From positions 62,001 to 126,000 of the forward strand of contig NZ_JNKZ01000011.1 of the NCBI RefSeq assembly GCF_000702265.1: a DNA stretch of 64,000 nucleotides. Direction: 5' to 3'. The stretch comes from Butyrivibrio sp. NC2002. Its GTDB lineage: Bacteria > Bacillota > Clostridia > Lachnospirales > Lachnospiraceae. A model generated the notes under the pieces. That model ran no database searches. It was not told the DNA's origin and was given only the letters and a program-made list of their open reading frames with translations. Made by a program: the position numbers and the translations under genes. The first letter of the stretch is position 1. Every line of letters begins with the position of its first letter. This document shows positions 8,468-15,801 of the stretch, in pieces.

Positions 8468-10111
8468 TTATTCGTAATCCTCATTGAGCCAGTTTCTCAA
8501 AAGCACAGCTGCCGCTTCCGGATTCTCATCAATAAACTTCTCAATAAGATGCATTGTCTCACTACCTTCATCAAGAGATATATCCTCAAGACCCGGCTCT
8601 ACGATTTCATCAGGTTGGGACTCAAGAAGCTCCTCAACCGACAACTCCTCGGGAAGAATATCTTCCTCTGTTTCCTCTTCTTCAATCTCCTCTCTGCGGG
8701 TTCTGATACTTCTCCAGATAACAAATCCAAGAAGCCCAAGAATAAGGAGAATGAGAATGATCTGCAAAATATCCGTAAACGTCAACCCCTTTCCTTCTGA
8801 ATCGAAGAATTCAGGCTGATTATATGCTGTCATGGAAATGTTTGCAGCCTCAATTCCACTTGCCTTAGCAACTATATTTATTGTGTCCTCGGTAACCTCT
8901 GCCTGAGTAACACCGGTATTCTTTTTAAAATCCTCCCAGCTCATACCATCATGTTCTTCTGGAACATAATCATCCTCATTGTAGACGATATAAGAAGTAG
9001 CTGTTACTGATATGGATGATTTCTCATAATCAACAGCTCCGCCTGGTTCCGTGATAGATGTGATCTTCTCGTTAGGAAGATAATCTCTGGATTCCTCTTC
9101 TATATTCGAAGTAGAATTGTTATTGTCCTGCAAAACATAAGATGTCTCATCATCATTATTGGTGTCTGTTCCGGGAAGTCCACTGGTTCCGTTGACATTG
9201 TTTGCAGAATAGGTATCTTCGTGGCTTAAAACACCCTGGGTCTGACCTTCCGGAGGATAGTACTCATGCTCTGTTGATTCAACCTTTGAAAAATCAAGTA
9301 CAAGATTACTTGCGACTTCAATATCGCTGTAAAGATGTGTTCCTCTTAATACGCGAACAATTTCCGACCTTATGGCAGCTTCCGCTTTAGACTTGGCATT
9401 TAGCTGTGAGCTTGCAATTCCGGATGTGGACGCCTCCTCTGAGCCCGAAAAAAGCATATTGCCTGCACTGTCCATAACAACGATATTGTCTGTTGATTTA
9501 TTACCCAAAGCAACAGAAACAGCCTTTGCGAGGTATGCTGCATTGTCCTCGGTAAAGGCTTCGGGATCTTTTAATTTCAAAATAATACTTGCAGATGCTT
9601 CTTCATTCTTTGCCAGAAGTGTCCCATCATTTTCAGGGATCGTAAGCTCAACCTTGGCTTTCTCAATGGCATCGAACATCTTGATAAAATCATTAGCCAG
9701 AGTATCCTGCAGGTAAACCTTATATTTCTTCTGTTTATCTGATTCTGTGGTTGAAAAACTTCCATCCACAACATTGTCAATCGTATATGCTTCAGACATG
9801 ATGTCGTTCTGCGCAAGAAGGAAAGCAACCTCCGTCTTATCCTCTTCAAGAACTTCATATCTTAGTGCATCATCTGAAAGCCTGTATTTAATACCATTTT
9901 CATCAAGAAGCGCAGCTATTTCAGCTGACTGCTTGGTCGTCTCCGCTGTAACCACCTCGACATACACAGGCTGGTTAAATACGGTAAAAAGTATTACAGC
10001 TGCAAAAACAACGGCAGCAACACCGGCTCCCATAAGCGTCTTTTGTTTGTTTGTAAATCTGCCAAACCACTCAAGGATCTTGTCCCTAAGCTCAAAAAGA
10101 CGTTCACGCAT
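8468..10111 (-). CDS. fliF: Flagellar MS-ring protein FliF
   Basis: FliF builds the membrane MS ring on which FliG assembles. The 547-residue protein has a first membrane helix at about 26-46, the YscJ/FliF ring-building region (AALLDENGIKYRL, VELTIPENDGTLL), a Ser/Asn/Asp-rich middle section, a second membrane helix near 450-470 (ILQIILILLILGLLGFVIW), and an acidic cytoplasmic tail ending ENPEAAAVLLRNWLNEDYE, the FliG-binding segment. GGGAGG precedes the ATG. Length matches the family. Confidence 0.96.
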   Translation of the reverse strand: MRERLFELRDKILEWFGRFTNKQKTLMGAGVAAVVFAAVILFTVFNQPVYVEVVTAETTKQSAEIAALLDENGIKYRLSDDALRYEVLEEDKTEVAFLLAQNDIMSEAYTIDNVVDGSFSTTESDKQKKYKVYLQDTLANDFIKMFDAIEKAKVELTIPENDGTLLAKNEEASASIILKLKDPEAFTEDNAAYLAKAVSVALGNKSTDNIVVMDSAGNMLFSGSEEASTSGIASSQLNAKSKAEAAIRSEIVRVLRGTHLYSDIEVASNLVLDFSKVESTEHEYYPPEGQTQGVLSHEDTYSANNVNGTSGLPGTDTNNDDETSYVLQDNNNSTSNIEEESRDYLPNEKITSITEPGGAVDYEKSSISVTATSYIVYNEDDYVPEEHDGMSWEDFKKNTGVTQAEVTEDTINIVAKASGIEAANISMTAYNQPEFFDSEGKGLTFTDILQIILILLILGLLGFVIWRSIRTRREEIEEEETEEDILPEELSVEELLESQPDEIVEPGLEDISLDEGSETMHLIEKFIDENPEAAAVLLRNWLNEDYE

Positions 10112-10188
10112 ACTCCCATCCTCCCAAAAAACTTAAAAAACTAACAAAAACCAAATAGTGCACAAGCACTAAACAACATGCGTTACTA

Positions 10189-10530
10189 TCAGATCTGCAT
10201 GTTCATAATATCCCTGTAGGAAGTCAGAGCCCTGTCACGTACAGCAATCGTGTATTGAAGCGCTGTCTCCGCCTTCTGAAGGGCTATTCCAAGATCATGG
10301 GCATTATCGGTTTCCCCAAGAGCCCACTTGATCTCCTCGTTCTCCGCATCTGACAAATAAGCATTAGTTGTATTTATATTCTCAACTGTTTTCTTGAAAA
10401 TATTGGAAAAAGAGCCATCATTACCAAACCTGTCCCCTATTGGGCTTGTAACACGGCTTGTCAGCTTCTCCGCATTTCTTATCGCAGCCGAATGTACATT
10501 TCTGATCTGACTGATATCTATATCTGCCAT
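10189..10530 (-). CDS. fliE: Flagellar hook-basal body protein FliE
   Basis: FliE joins the MS ring to the rod. The 113-residue protein ends with the family signature LQKAETALQYTIAVRDRAL followed by SYRDIMNMQI. Size is normal and order flgC-fliE-fliF is the standard Firmicutes arrangement. A GGAGG ribosome binding site lies 9 bases before ATG 10530. Confidence 0.93.
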   Translation of the reverse strand: MADIDISQIRNVHSAAIRNAEKLTSRVTSPIGDRFGNDGSFSNIFKKTVENINTTNAYLSDAENEEIKWALGETDNAHDLGIALQKAETALQYTIAVRDRALTSYRDIMNMQI

Positions 10531-10581
10531 TTTTTTGCCTCCACTAGTCCCTTAGGACTTCCCCATCATATAAAAACTTTA

Positions 10582-11040
10582 TTACTGCTGAGCTATCGAA
10601 AGACCCTGAGTTATCAGATTCTTACTTGATGCAAAAGCTGTGGCATTTGCTTCGTAGCCTCTCTGCGCATCAATAAGGTTCGTCATCTCAGTGACAATGT
10701 CAACGTTTGGATATGTTACATATCCGTACTCATCGGCATCCGGGTGAGACGGATCATAGACCATCTTGTAATCTGTCCAGGTATCATCCTGAATTGAAGA
10801 TACCTTAACACCACGTCCCGAGTAGTGATCGAGTCTCTCATTTAATATTTTTGAAAACGGCGTCTGTGTTCCTTTTTCGGAAAAAGTTACAACTTTTCTA
10901 GTGTACACATCACCTGTTGCATCTCTTGTCGTATTGGCATTTGCGATATTCTGTGAAATGATATCCATTCGAAAACGCTCAGCCGTCATTCCTGATGAAT
11001 TGATGTTAAAGGAGTCAAAAATATTACCTGTACTGATCAT
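10582..11040 (-). CDS. flgC: Flagellar basal-body rod protein FlgC
   Basis: Proximal rod subunit exported by the flagellar secretion system. The N-terminus carries the rod motif FRMDIISQNIANANTTRDA and the C-terminus the matching NLIDAQRGYEANATAFASSK helix; 152 residues is typical. AAGGAGG precedes ATG 11040, and flgB ends 11 bp upstream. Confidence 0.96.
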   Translation of the reverse strand: MISTGNIFDSFNINSSGMTAERFRMDIISQNIANANTTRDATGDVYTRKVVTFSEKGTQTPFSKILNERLDHYSGRGVKVSSIQDDTWTDYKMVYDPSHPDADEYGYVTYPNVDIVTEMTNLIDAQRGYEANATAFASSKNLITQGLSIAQQ

Positions 11041-11051
11041 GTGCTACCTCC

Positions 11052-11447
11052 TTACTGTCCGCTCATGGCATTTTTCAGGTTCCTGAATTCGGAGTTGATT
11101 CCCTCCATAACGCCCTGATACTTAAGCTGGTTTGCTGCAAGTGTAACATTCTCGGTATCTATATCTACGTTATTCCCATCCATTCTATATGAATAATTGG
11201 AATAATCTGTGTAAGATCTGGGCTTAAGCCTATTTATCTTAAGATTGCCCACCTTGGAATCCATAGTGATGTATCTGGAATTGCCAAGTGCTCTCTCCAA
11301 TTCTCTCTCAAAAGCAACGTCCTGCCTCTTATAGCCGGGTGTGTTTACATTCGCTATATTATTGGACAAGACCTCATTCCTTATCCAGGATGCATCAGCT
11401 GTCTTATCCAGCACATTTATATAGTCATACGCATTGCTGTTGATCAT
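11052..11447 (-). CDS. flgB: Flagellar basal-body rod protein FlgB
   Basis: Proximal rod subunit and first gene of the flagellar operon visible here. The 131-residue protein has the rod motif [20 protein letters not shown] near residues 21-40. GGGGG lies about 7 bases before the ATG. The gene follows codY at a distance of 274 bp, the order seen in Bacillus, and a candidate promoter is present in that gap. Confidence 0.95.
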   Translation of the reverse strand: MINSNAYDYINVLDKTADASWIRNEVLSNNIANVNTPGYKRQDVAFERELERALGNSRYITMDSKVGNLKINRLKPRSYTDYSNYSYRMDGNNVDIDTENVTLAANQLKYQGVMEGINSEFRNLKNAMSGQ

Positions 11448-11490
11448 AAAATACCCCCTTTATACAGGCTAACCTTTTAACCCTACTTAC

Positions 11491-11519
11491 ATATTATGAT
11501 GTTTTTATGCAAAATACAA
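11491..11519 (-). promoter_or_regulatory. Candidate sigma-A promoter for the flagellar operon
   Basis: On the minus strand TTGTAT (11519-11514) and TAATAT (11496-11491) are separated by 17 bp, about 45 bp upstream of flgB. Four of six and five of six consensus positions match. An additional flagellar sigma factor site was not recognised. Confidence 0.45.
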
Positions 11520-11597
11520 GGCATTTGGCAAAAATAATACTTCATATAGTGTCTTAAATAATTATCGCATACAAGTATTAGTAAAAATCATTCTATA

Positions 11598-11634
11598 TAA
11601 AAAGAAAGGATCTACCGGTCAGATAAATCCTTTC
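11598..11634 (-). terminator. Rho-independent terminator after codY
   Basis: Minus-strand hairpin with outer arms GAAAGG/CCTTTC and inner arms ATCT/AGAT, followed by TTTTTAT. It separates codY from the flagellar operon; about 90 bp of untranslated codY 3' sequence precede it. Confidence 0.7.
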
Positions 11635-11721
11635 ATCATGTCCCTGTTCAATTGTTTTATCGGCACCAAAAGTACCGGTTTTACAGATTTCGCCAATGTT
11701 TCACAGCAAATTCACATTTTA

Positions 11722-12501
11722 TCACATCTGTGACTTAAGCTTCTTTATCTCATCAAAGACAACATCATTTAAAACCTTTATATATGTACCCTTCATACCG
11801 GAGGATCTTGACTCTATTACGCCGGCACTTTCAAACTTTCTTAGTGCATTTACAATTACGCTTCTGGTAATACCGACTCTGTCTGCGATCTTACTTGCAA
11901 CAAGAACGCCCTCCATTCCGTTAAGTTCATCAAAAATATGAATGATAGCTTCCATCTCGGAAAAAGAAAGTGTGCTGATAGCTGACTTAACGACAGCAAG
12001 TTTTCTGCTTTCTTCGGCATTTTCTTCATTAACAGCGCGGAGCATCTCAAGTCCCACCACTGTTGTTCCATATTCACACAAAATAATATCGTCAATATCA
12101 TATGGCTCATTGCACTTATAGATAAAAAGCGTACCAAGTCTCTCACCGGCGATTTCTATAGGAGTAATGATAGCCTGATATTTTCTCATGTCCACGTCTT
12201 CAAATCCAAGAGTTTCCAGATTGACATTCTCCTTGGTTGAAAGAACTGTAAGAAGTCTCTCATTGAGCATAGGATCAATAAAGCTGCCCACATCGTCAAC
12301 AAGCATCTCACCAAGTGAATCTACAGAGGCTGTCTCTCCAATGCCCAACACCTTACCTTTGCGGCTTATGACGAGCATATTGGAGTTCAAAATTTCACAC
12401 AGTACCGAACAGATGTCATTAAAAACCACCTTACCGGAATTGCTGTTGTGTAACAGTTTACCGATTTTTCTTGTTTTATCAAGTAACTGTACGCTACTCA
12501 T
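11722..12501 (-). CDS. codY: GTP-sensing transcriptional pleiotropic repressor CodY
   Basis: CodY senses GTP and branched-chain amino acids and represses starvation genes. The 259-residue protein has an N-terminal GAF-like effector domain (ISRKGKVLGIG, ITPIEIAGERLGTLFIYK, EYGTTVVGLEMLRA) and a C-terminal winged helix with near-invariant ASKIADRVGITRSVIVNAL and SAGVIESRSSGMKGTYIKV. The start at 12501 (MSSVQLLDKTRKIG) is chosen because AAAGGAG precedes it and family proteins begin here; the frame remains open further upstream. It is followed by a terminator and then flgB. Confidence 0.97.
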   Translation of the reverse strand: MSSVQLLDKTRKIGKLLHNSNSGKVVFNDICSVLCEILNSNMLVISRKGKVLGIGETASVDSLGEMLVDDVGSFIDPMLNERLLTVLSTKENVNLETLGFEDVDMRKYQAIITPIEIAGERLGTLFIYKCNEPYDIDDIILCEYGTTVVGLEMLRAVNEENAEESRKLAVVKSAISTLSFSEMEAIIHIFDELNGMEGVLVASKIADRVGITRSVIVNALRKFESAGVIESRSSGMKGTYIKVLNDVVFDEIKKLKSQM

Positions 12502-12639
12502 TGTAAAAATCTCCTTTTTTCTGAAAACGCGACACAATTCGCATAATTTCACTACAACTACACAAATTTTAACACACATATCTGCGCATTTCAAAGAAAT
12601 ATAGCTCTATTATTTATTAAAATTAAATAAATTAGAAAA

Positions 12640-12726
12640 AAGTCTCACATTTATGTAGTGAACAAAGAGTCGCATCCATAGCGGAGCGTTTTTTATTGAA
12701 TAGGAATTTCGCTGTTCAATAAAAAA
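12640..12726 (-). repeat. Dispersed repeat element, copy A
   Basis: It contains a 12-bp inverted repeat (TTTTTTATTGAA at 12689-12700 and its complement at 12715-12726) around a 14-base loop. The block CGCATCCATAGCG (12671-12683) and the block ATAGGAATTTCG (12700-12711) both recur, with 12/13 and 12/12 identity, in the element at 14967-15118. On the minus strand it ends in a weak hairpin and a run of Ts near 12640, parallel to copy B. Confidence 0.55.
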
Positions 12727-12760
12727 AAGAATCAGAGCATAATGTCTGATTCTTTTTTGA
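12721..12760 (-). terminator. Rho-independent terminator after topA
   Basis: Perfect 8-bp stem GAATCAGA/TCTGATTC (12729-12736 and 12745-12752) with an 8-base loop, flanked by A and T runs so it could work in both directions. It lies 15 bp beyond the topA stop. Confidence 0.85.
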
Positions 12761-12766
12761 AATATT

Positions 12767-14860
12767 CTATTCTTCGCTATCTTTTGGTTTGTCACCAATG
12801 TATCCACACTCAGGATCATTGCAGACGAGCTTGTTGTTTTTAATAAGCATAAGTCCGCCACATCTGGGGCACTTTTCTTTTGAAGGCTTCTGCCATACCA
12901 TAAAGTCGCAATCAGGATTGCCTATACATCCGTAGTACAGACGTCCCTTTCTTGTTCTCTTAAGGACAATATCTTTGCCGCACTTAGGGCACATAACTCC
13001 TGTCTTCTCATAGTAAGGCTTAGTGTTCTTGCATTCCGGGAATCCGGGACATGCAAGGAACTTTCCATGTGGACCATACTTTATTACCATGTTCCTGCCA
13101 CAATTTTCGCAGACAACATCTGTAGCTTCGTCCTGGATTTCAACCTTTGCAAGTTCCTTCTGAGCTTTAAGTACCGCATCAGCAAGATCCGGATAGAAGT
13201 TTTCTACAATAGTTTTCCACTTTACATCGCCTTCAGCAACTCCATCAAGAAGTCTCTCCATATTGGATGTAAAGCTTACATCAACTATCTGAGGAAATGC
13301 CTCATTCATCATCTTGTTAACAGCTTCACCAAGTTCTGTCACATACAGGTTTTTATTTTCCTTAGTGATATAGTGTCTTGCAAGAATTGTTGTAATAGTC
13401 GGCGCATAAGTACTGGGTCTTCCGATTCCGAGTGCTTCAAGGTCATGAACAAGTGAAGCCTCTGTGTAGTGAGGAGAAGGCTGTGTGAAATGCTGCTTTT
13501 CCTCAAACTCAACAAGCTCAAGCTCTGACTTTTCATCTATGCGCTTGGCAAGTGTATTCTTTTCAATCTGATCATCTTCATCAGTATATACATTCATGAA
13601 GCCATCAAATACAGTTCTTGATGCAGCAACGGTAAATCTGTGTTCACCTGCATCTATTTTAACGGATGTTGTCTCATACTTGGCAGCTGCCATGCGGCTT
13701 GCCATGAATCTTCTCCAGATAAGCTGATAAAGTCTGAACTGGTCGCGGCTAAGGAAATCCTTGACAGCAACAGGTGTATTGTTTACATCAGTAGGTCTGA
13801 TTGCTTCGTGCGCATCCTGGATCTTAGCACTTGTCTTGGCTGTAGCAGGCTTCTCTGCAAGGTATTCCTTTCCAAAAGCTTCCTCAATGTAGTCATGGGC
13901 TGCCTGCTGTGCTTCTTCGGAAATACGTGTGGAATCAGTTCTAAGATATGTGATAAGACCTACTGTTCCTGCCTTACCCATGTCAATTCCTTCGTAAAGC
14001 TGCTGAGCTGTGCGCATGGTCTTCTGTGTTGAGAAGTTAAGCGACTTAGATGCTTCCTGCTGAAGGGTTGATGTGGTAAAGGGAAGTGGAGCCTTCTTTG
14101 TCCTCTCTCCTTTTTTGATCTCACTGATCTTAAACTTCTTTCCCTTTAATTCATCAAGGATTTTAGCAAGTTCTTCTTTTGATTCTATTTCAACCTTCTT
14201 GCCGCCCTTACCGTAGTAATGCGCAACAATAGGTTTCTTTTCACCTTTAACCTTAAGAGTTGCATCAAGTGACCAGTACTCCTTGGGAATAAAAGAGTTG
14301 ATCTCATTTTCTCTGTCGCAGATTATCTTAAGTGCAACAGACTGAACACGTCCGGCGCTAAGGCCTCTCTTTATCTTCTCCCATAAAAGAGGTGAGATCT
14401 CATAACCCACCATTCTGTCAAGAACACGTCTTGCCTGCTGAGCATCAACAAGATTCATATCGATATCTCTGGGATGCTTCATTGCCTCTTTTACAGCGCT
14501 TTTTGTGATTTCATTAAATGTAACTCTCGAAAATCTGTCCTTGGCATCCTCAAGTTTAAGTGCTGTCATAAGATGCCAGGAAATAGCTTCACCCTCACGA
14601 TCAGGGTCAGTTGCAAGATAAATATGGTCGGCATTTTTTGCTGCCTTCCTAAGTGCCGCAAGCACATCACCCTTTCCCCTGATAGTAATGTACTTGGGTT
14701 CGAAATCATTATTAATATCAATACCCATCTGACTTCTAGGGAGATCTCTTACATGTCCGTTACTGGCTGCAACCTCATATCCCTGTCCCAGAAATTTCTT
14801 GATTGCTTTAACCTTAGTCGGAGACTCCACTATAAGTAGTTTTTTCTTAGTAGTTGCCAT
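12767..14860 (-). CDS. topA: DNA topoisomerase I
   Basis: Type IA topoisomerase that relaxes negative supercoils through a transient 5'-phosphotyrosine. The N-terminal TOPRIM domain is evident (LLIVESPTKVKAIKKFLG, then YLATDPDREGEAISWHL), the catalytic Tyr lies in GLITYLRTDSTRI, and three C-terminal four-cysteine zinc ribbons are visible (CENCGRNM...CPGFPEC, CPKCGKDI...CIGNPDC, CPRCGGLM...CNDPEC). The 697-residue length is normal. Start: ATG at 14860 after AGAGGGG; a TTG codon directly precedes it. Transcribed alone, with its own promoter and terminator. Confidence 0.98.
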   Translation of the reverse strand: MATTKKKLLIVESPTKVKAIKKFLGQGYEVAASNGHVRDLPRSQMGIDINNDFEPKYITIRGKGDVLAALRKAAKNADHIYLATDPDREGEAISWHLMTALKLEDAKDRFSRVTFNEITKSAVKEAMKHPRDIDMNLVDAQQARRVLDRMVGYEISPLLWEKIKRGLSAGRVQSVALKIICDRENEINSFIPKEYWSLDATLKVKGEKKPIVAHYYGKGGKKVEIESKEELAKILDELKGKKFKISEIKKGERTKKAPLPFTTSTLQQEASKSLNFSTQKTMRTAQQLYEGIDMGKAGTVGLITYLRTDSTRISEEAQQAAHDYIEEAFGKEYLAEKPATAKTSAKIQDAHEAIRPTDVNNTPVAVKDFLSRDQFRLYQLIWRRFMASRMAAAKYETTSVKIDAGEHRFTVAASRTVFDGFMNVYTDEDDQIEKNTLAKRIDEKSELELVEFEEKQHFTQPSPHYTEASLVHDLEALGIGRPSTYAPTITTILARHYITKENKNLYVTELGEAVNKMMNEAFPQIVDVSFTSNMERLLDGVAEGDVKWKTIVENFYPDLADAVLKAQKELAKVEIQDEATDVVCENCGRNMVIKYGPHGKFLACPGFPECKNTKPYYEKTGVMCPKCGKDIVLKRTRKGRLYYGCIGNPDCDFMVWQKPSKEKCPRCGGLMLIKNNKLVCNDPECGYIGDKPKDSEE

Positions 14861-14935
14861 CAATATTGCCCCTCTTTAAGTTTTATCGTTTTTATTAATA
14901 GTAGAAACAGAAAATTTTCCGCTCCATAGTTTGGT

Positions 14936-14964
14936 AATATACACCATATTTTTTTTATTGGCAA
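14936..14964 (-). promoter_or_regulatory. Promoter of topA
   Basis: On the minus strand TTGCCA (14964-14959) and TATATT (14941-14936) with a 17-bp spacer, about 75 bp before the topA start. Five of six positions match at each hexamer. It lies directly after a terminator hairpin, so topA is insulated from upstream transcription. Confidence 0.7.
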
Positions 14965-14966
14965 CT

Positions 14967-14993
14967 AAAAAAAGAATGTCGCTCGCGACATTC
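14967..14993 (-). terminator. Strong rho-independent terminator upstream of topA
   Basis: Perfect 9-bp inverted repeat GAATGTCGC/GCGACATTC (14974-14982 and 14985-14993), followed on the minus strand by seven Ts. No coding sequence ends here; the transcript it stops would come from the predicted ncRNA promoter at about 15450. Confidence 0.85.
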
Positions 14994-15118
14994 TCGCGCC
15001 GAGCGCGGTTGCAGAATGCAACATATTCCTTTCGCGCGAGTGCGCATCCACAGCGTCTTCTTATTTTATGATATAGGAATTTCGGAGAAATTTCCTATAT
15101 CATAAAATAAGAAGACGC
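14967..15118 (-). repeat. Structured repeat element, copy B, with long hairpin
   Basis: Read on the minus strand: a 31-bp hairpin with a single-base bulge and 3-base loop (15053-15118), the shared block matching CGCATCCACAGCG (15043-15055), a G+C-rich stem (CTCGCGC at 14993-14999 with GCGCGAG at 15034-15040) enclosing a small TTGCA/TGCAA hairpin, and finally a terminator (14974-14993). The 12-base block at 15073-15084 is identical to one in copy A. The G+C-rich part differs from its surroundings. Confidence 0.6.
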
Positions 15119-15141
15119 CGGCATTTTTACCGACGTCTTCT
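15100..15141 (-). terminator. First terminator-like hairpin of the predicted ncRNA
   Basis: Minus-strand stem AGAAGACG (15141-15134) with CGTCTTCT (15117-15110), extended by CGG/CCG after one mismatch, loop of 8 bases, then a T-rich tract (TTATTTTAT). Its 3' arm is also the 5' arm of the 31-bp hairpin at 15053-15118, so the two structures are mutually exclusive. Confidence 0.65.
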
Positions 15142-15428
15142 AGTTCTGAATTTCCAATGGACTTTTACTCCTTTTCTAGTGATATATTTTAACGAATCTC
15201 CAGGCGAAACCATGCTGCGCATCAAGGCTTCTGCAACCTACCGCTCATGAATCTTGTGCGGTACCAAATGATTCGTTGTAAAAATATTGGAATAATGTTG
15301 AATCGAATCGGTGAAGCACACGCCGCCTCATCTCATCATTATTCCGCTTTCAAACGGCTCTTTTGATCTATTGCTCAGGTAAAGCACTCGCTGCCTTTGC
15401 TAATAAATATAAGCCATTCGTATTTGGT
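15100..15428 (-). ncRNA. Predicted structured non-coding RNA of unknown family
   Basis: The stretch has a consensus promoter on the minus strand, no credible reading frame, and a terminator-like hairpin about 320 bases later, with a second terminator near 14967. Three stem-loops follow one another: 15356-15415 (GGCT/AGCC plus an inner stem), 15289-15345 (GGAATAATG/CATTATTCC) and 15191-15277 (AACGAATC/GATTCGTT, with an inner TACCGC/GCGGTA hairpin at 15239-15263). The first two loops share an 18-base motif at 15 of 18 positions. I compared it by eye with RNase P RNA, tmRNA, SRP RNA, 6S RNA and the common riboswitches and saw none of their signatures. The strand is inferred from promoter and terminators. 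Confidence 0.55.
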
Positions 15429-15652
15429 AATATGATAATATCAATTGCTGAGATAATTGTCAATACATTTTAAATTATTTATTTATTTTATTTGAATTTT
15501 ATTATTATATTTCGTTAATGTCGCAATTTTCAGATTATTCTATCCAATAGTAACAGTTTTTATCATTATGCAGTTATTACTTTATCGTTATATAATTCAC
15601 ATCATATATCTTGTATAGTCATTATTTATATAATCCAATATTTAGGAGATAA
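15429..15652. other. AT-rich spacer between divergent promoters
   Basis: About 220 bp of very AT-rich sequence between the ncRNA promoter and the bioY control region. I see no coding sequence and no repeat here beyond the ncRNA promoter itself. Confidence 0.4.
15435..15463 (-). promoter_or_regulatory. Consensus promoter driving the predicted ncRNA
   Basis: On the minus strand TTGACA (15463-15458), a 17-bp spacer and TATTAT (15440-15435), preceded by an A/T-only tract that could act as an UP element. No gene start follows; topA begins almost 580 bp downstream and behind two terminators. Predicted start of transcription is near 15428. Confidence 0.75.
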
Positions 15653-15687
15653 TTGTCACCCTATTTCCTCTGAATTGAGGTTGACAA
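15653..15687 (+). promoter_or_regulatory. BirA-type operator 1 upstream of bioY
   Basis: Inverted half-sites TTGTCACC and GGTTGACAA enclose a spacer like that of BirA operators (TTGTnnACC-N15/16-GGTnnACAA type), one base longer than ideal. The right half-site contains the bioY -35 element, so binding would block the promoter. Confidence 0.6.
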
Positions 15688-15709
15688 TACATTCAACTTT
15701 ACCTATACT
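15681..15709 (+). promoter_or_regulatory. Promoter of bioY-birA
   Basis: TTGACA (15681-15686), 17-bp spacer and TATACT (15704-15709): a perfect -35 and 5/6 -10. Transcription should start near 15716, inside operator 2. Confidence 0.8.
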
Positions 15710-15713
15710 TTGT

Positions 15714-15747
15714 TTGTCACCCGCATTTTATATTTTATTGGTGACAA
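15714..15747 (+). promoter_or_regulatory. BirA-type operator 2 at the bioY transcription start
   Basis: Perfect inverted half-sites TTGTCACC and GGTGACAA. Counted as 9-base half-sites, they leave a 16-bp AT-rich spacer, the geometry of the E. coli bio operator. It covers the predicted start site. BirA encoded two genes downstream has the N-terminal winged helix needed to bind it. Confidence 0.75.
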
Positions 15748-15765
15748 AAAATATAAAAACATAGA

Positions 15766-15790
15766 AATTGTTTATCTCTGATAAACAATT
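15766..15790 (+). promoter_or_regulatory. Hairpin directly upstream of the bioY ribosome binding site
   Basis: Perfect 11-bp inverted repeat AATTGTTTATC/GATAAACAATT with a TCT loop, ending at the base before AGGAGG (15791-15796). It could stabilise the 5' end, affect ribosome access, or be an extra protein-binding dyad; the sequence alone does not decide. Confidence 0.5.
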
Positions 15791-15801
15791 AGGAGGAAAA
15801 A

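Larger units (their letters stand above)
12502..12766. other. topA-codY intergenic region
   Basis: This 265-bp region holds the topA terminator (12729-12752), a repeat element (about 12640-12726, listed separately) and roughly 100 bp of AT-rich codY leader. A clear consensus promoter for codY was not found by eye. Confidence 0.5.

Noticed and set aside
15140..15175. AAAGGAG followed by a TTG codon and a very short frame (MEIQN) within the predicted ncRNA
   Set aside because: Spacing is long, the frame has five codons and the start is weak; a leader peptide cannot be claimed from this.
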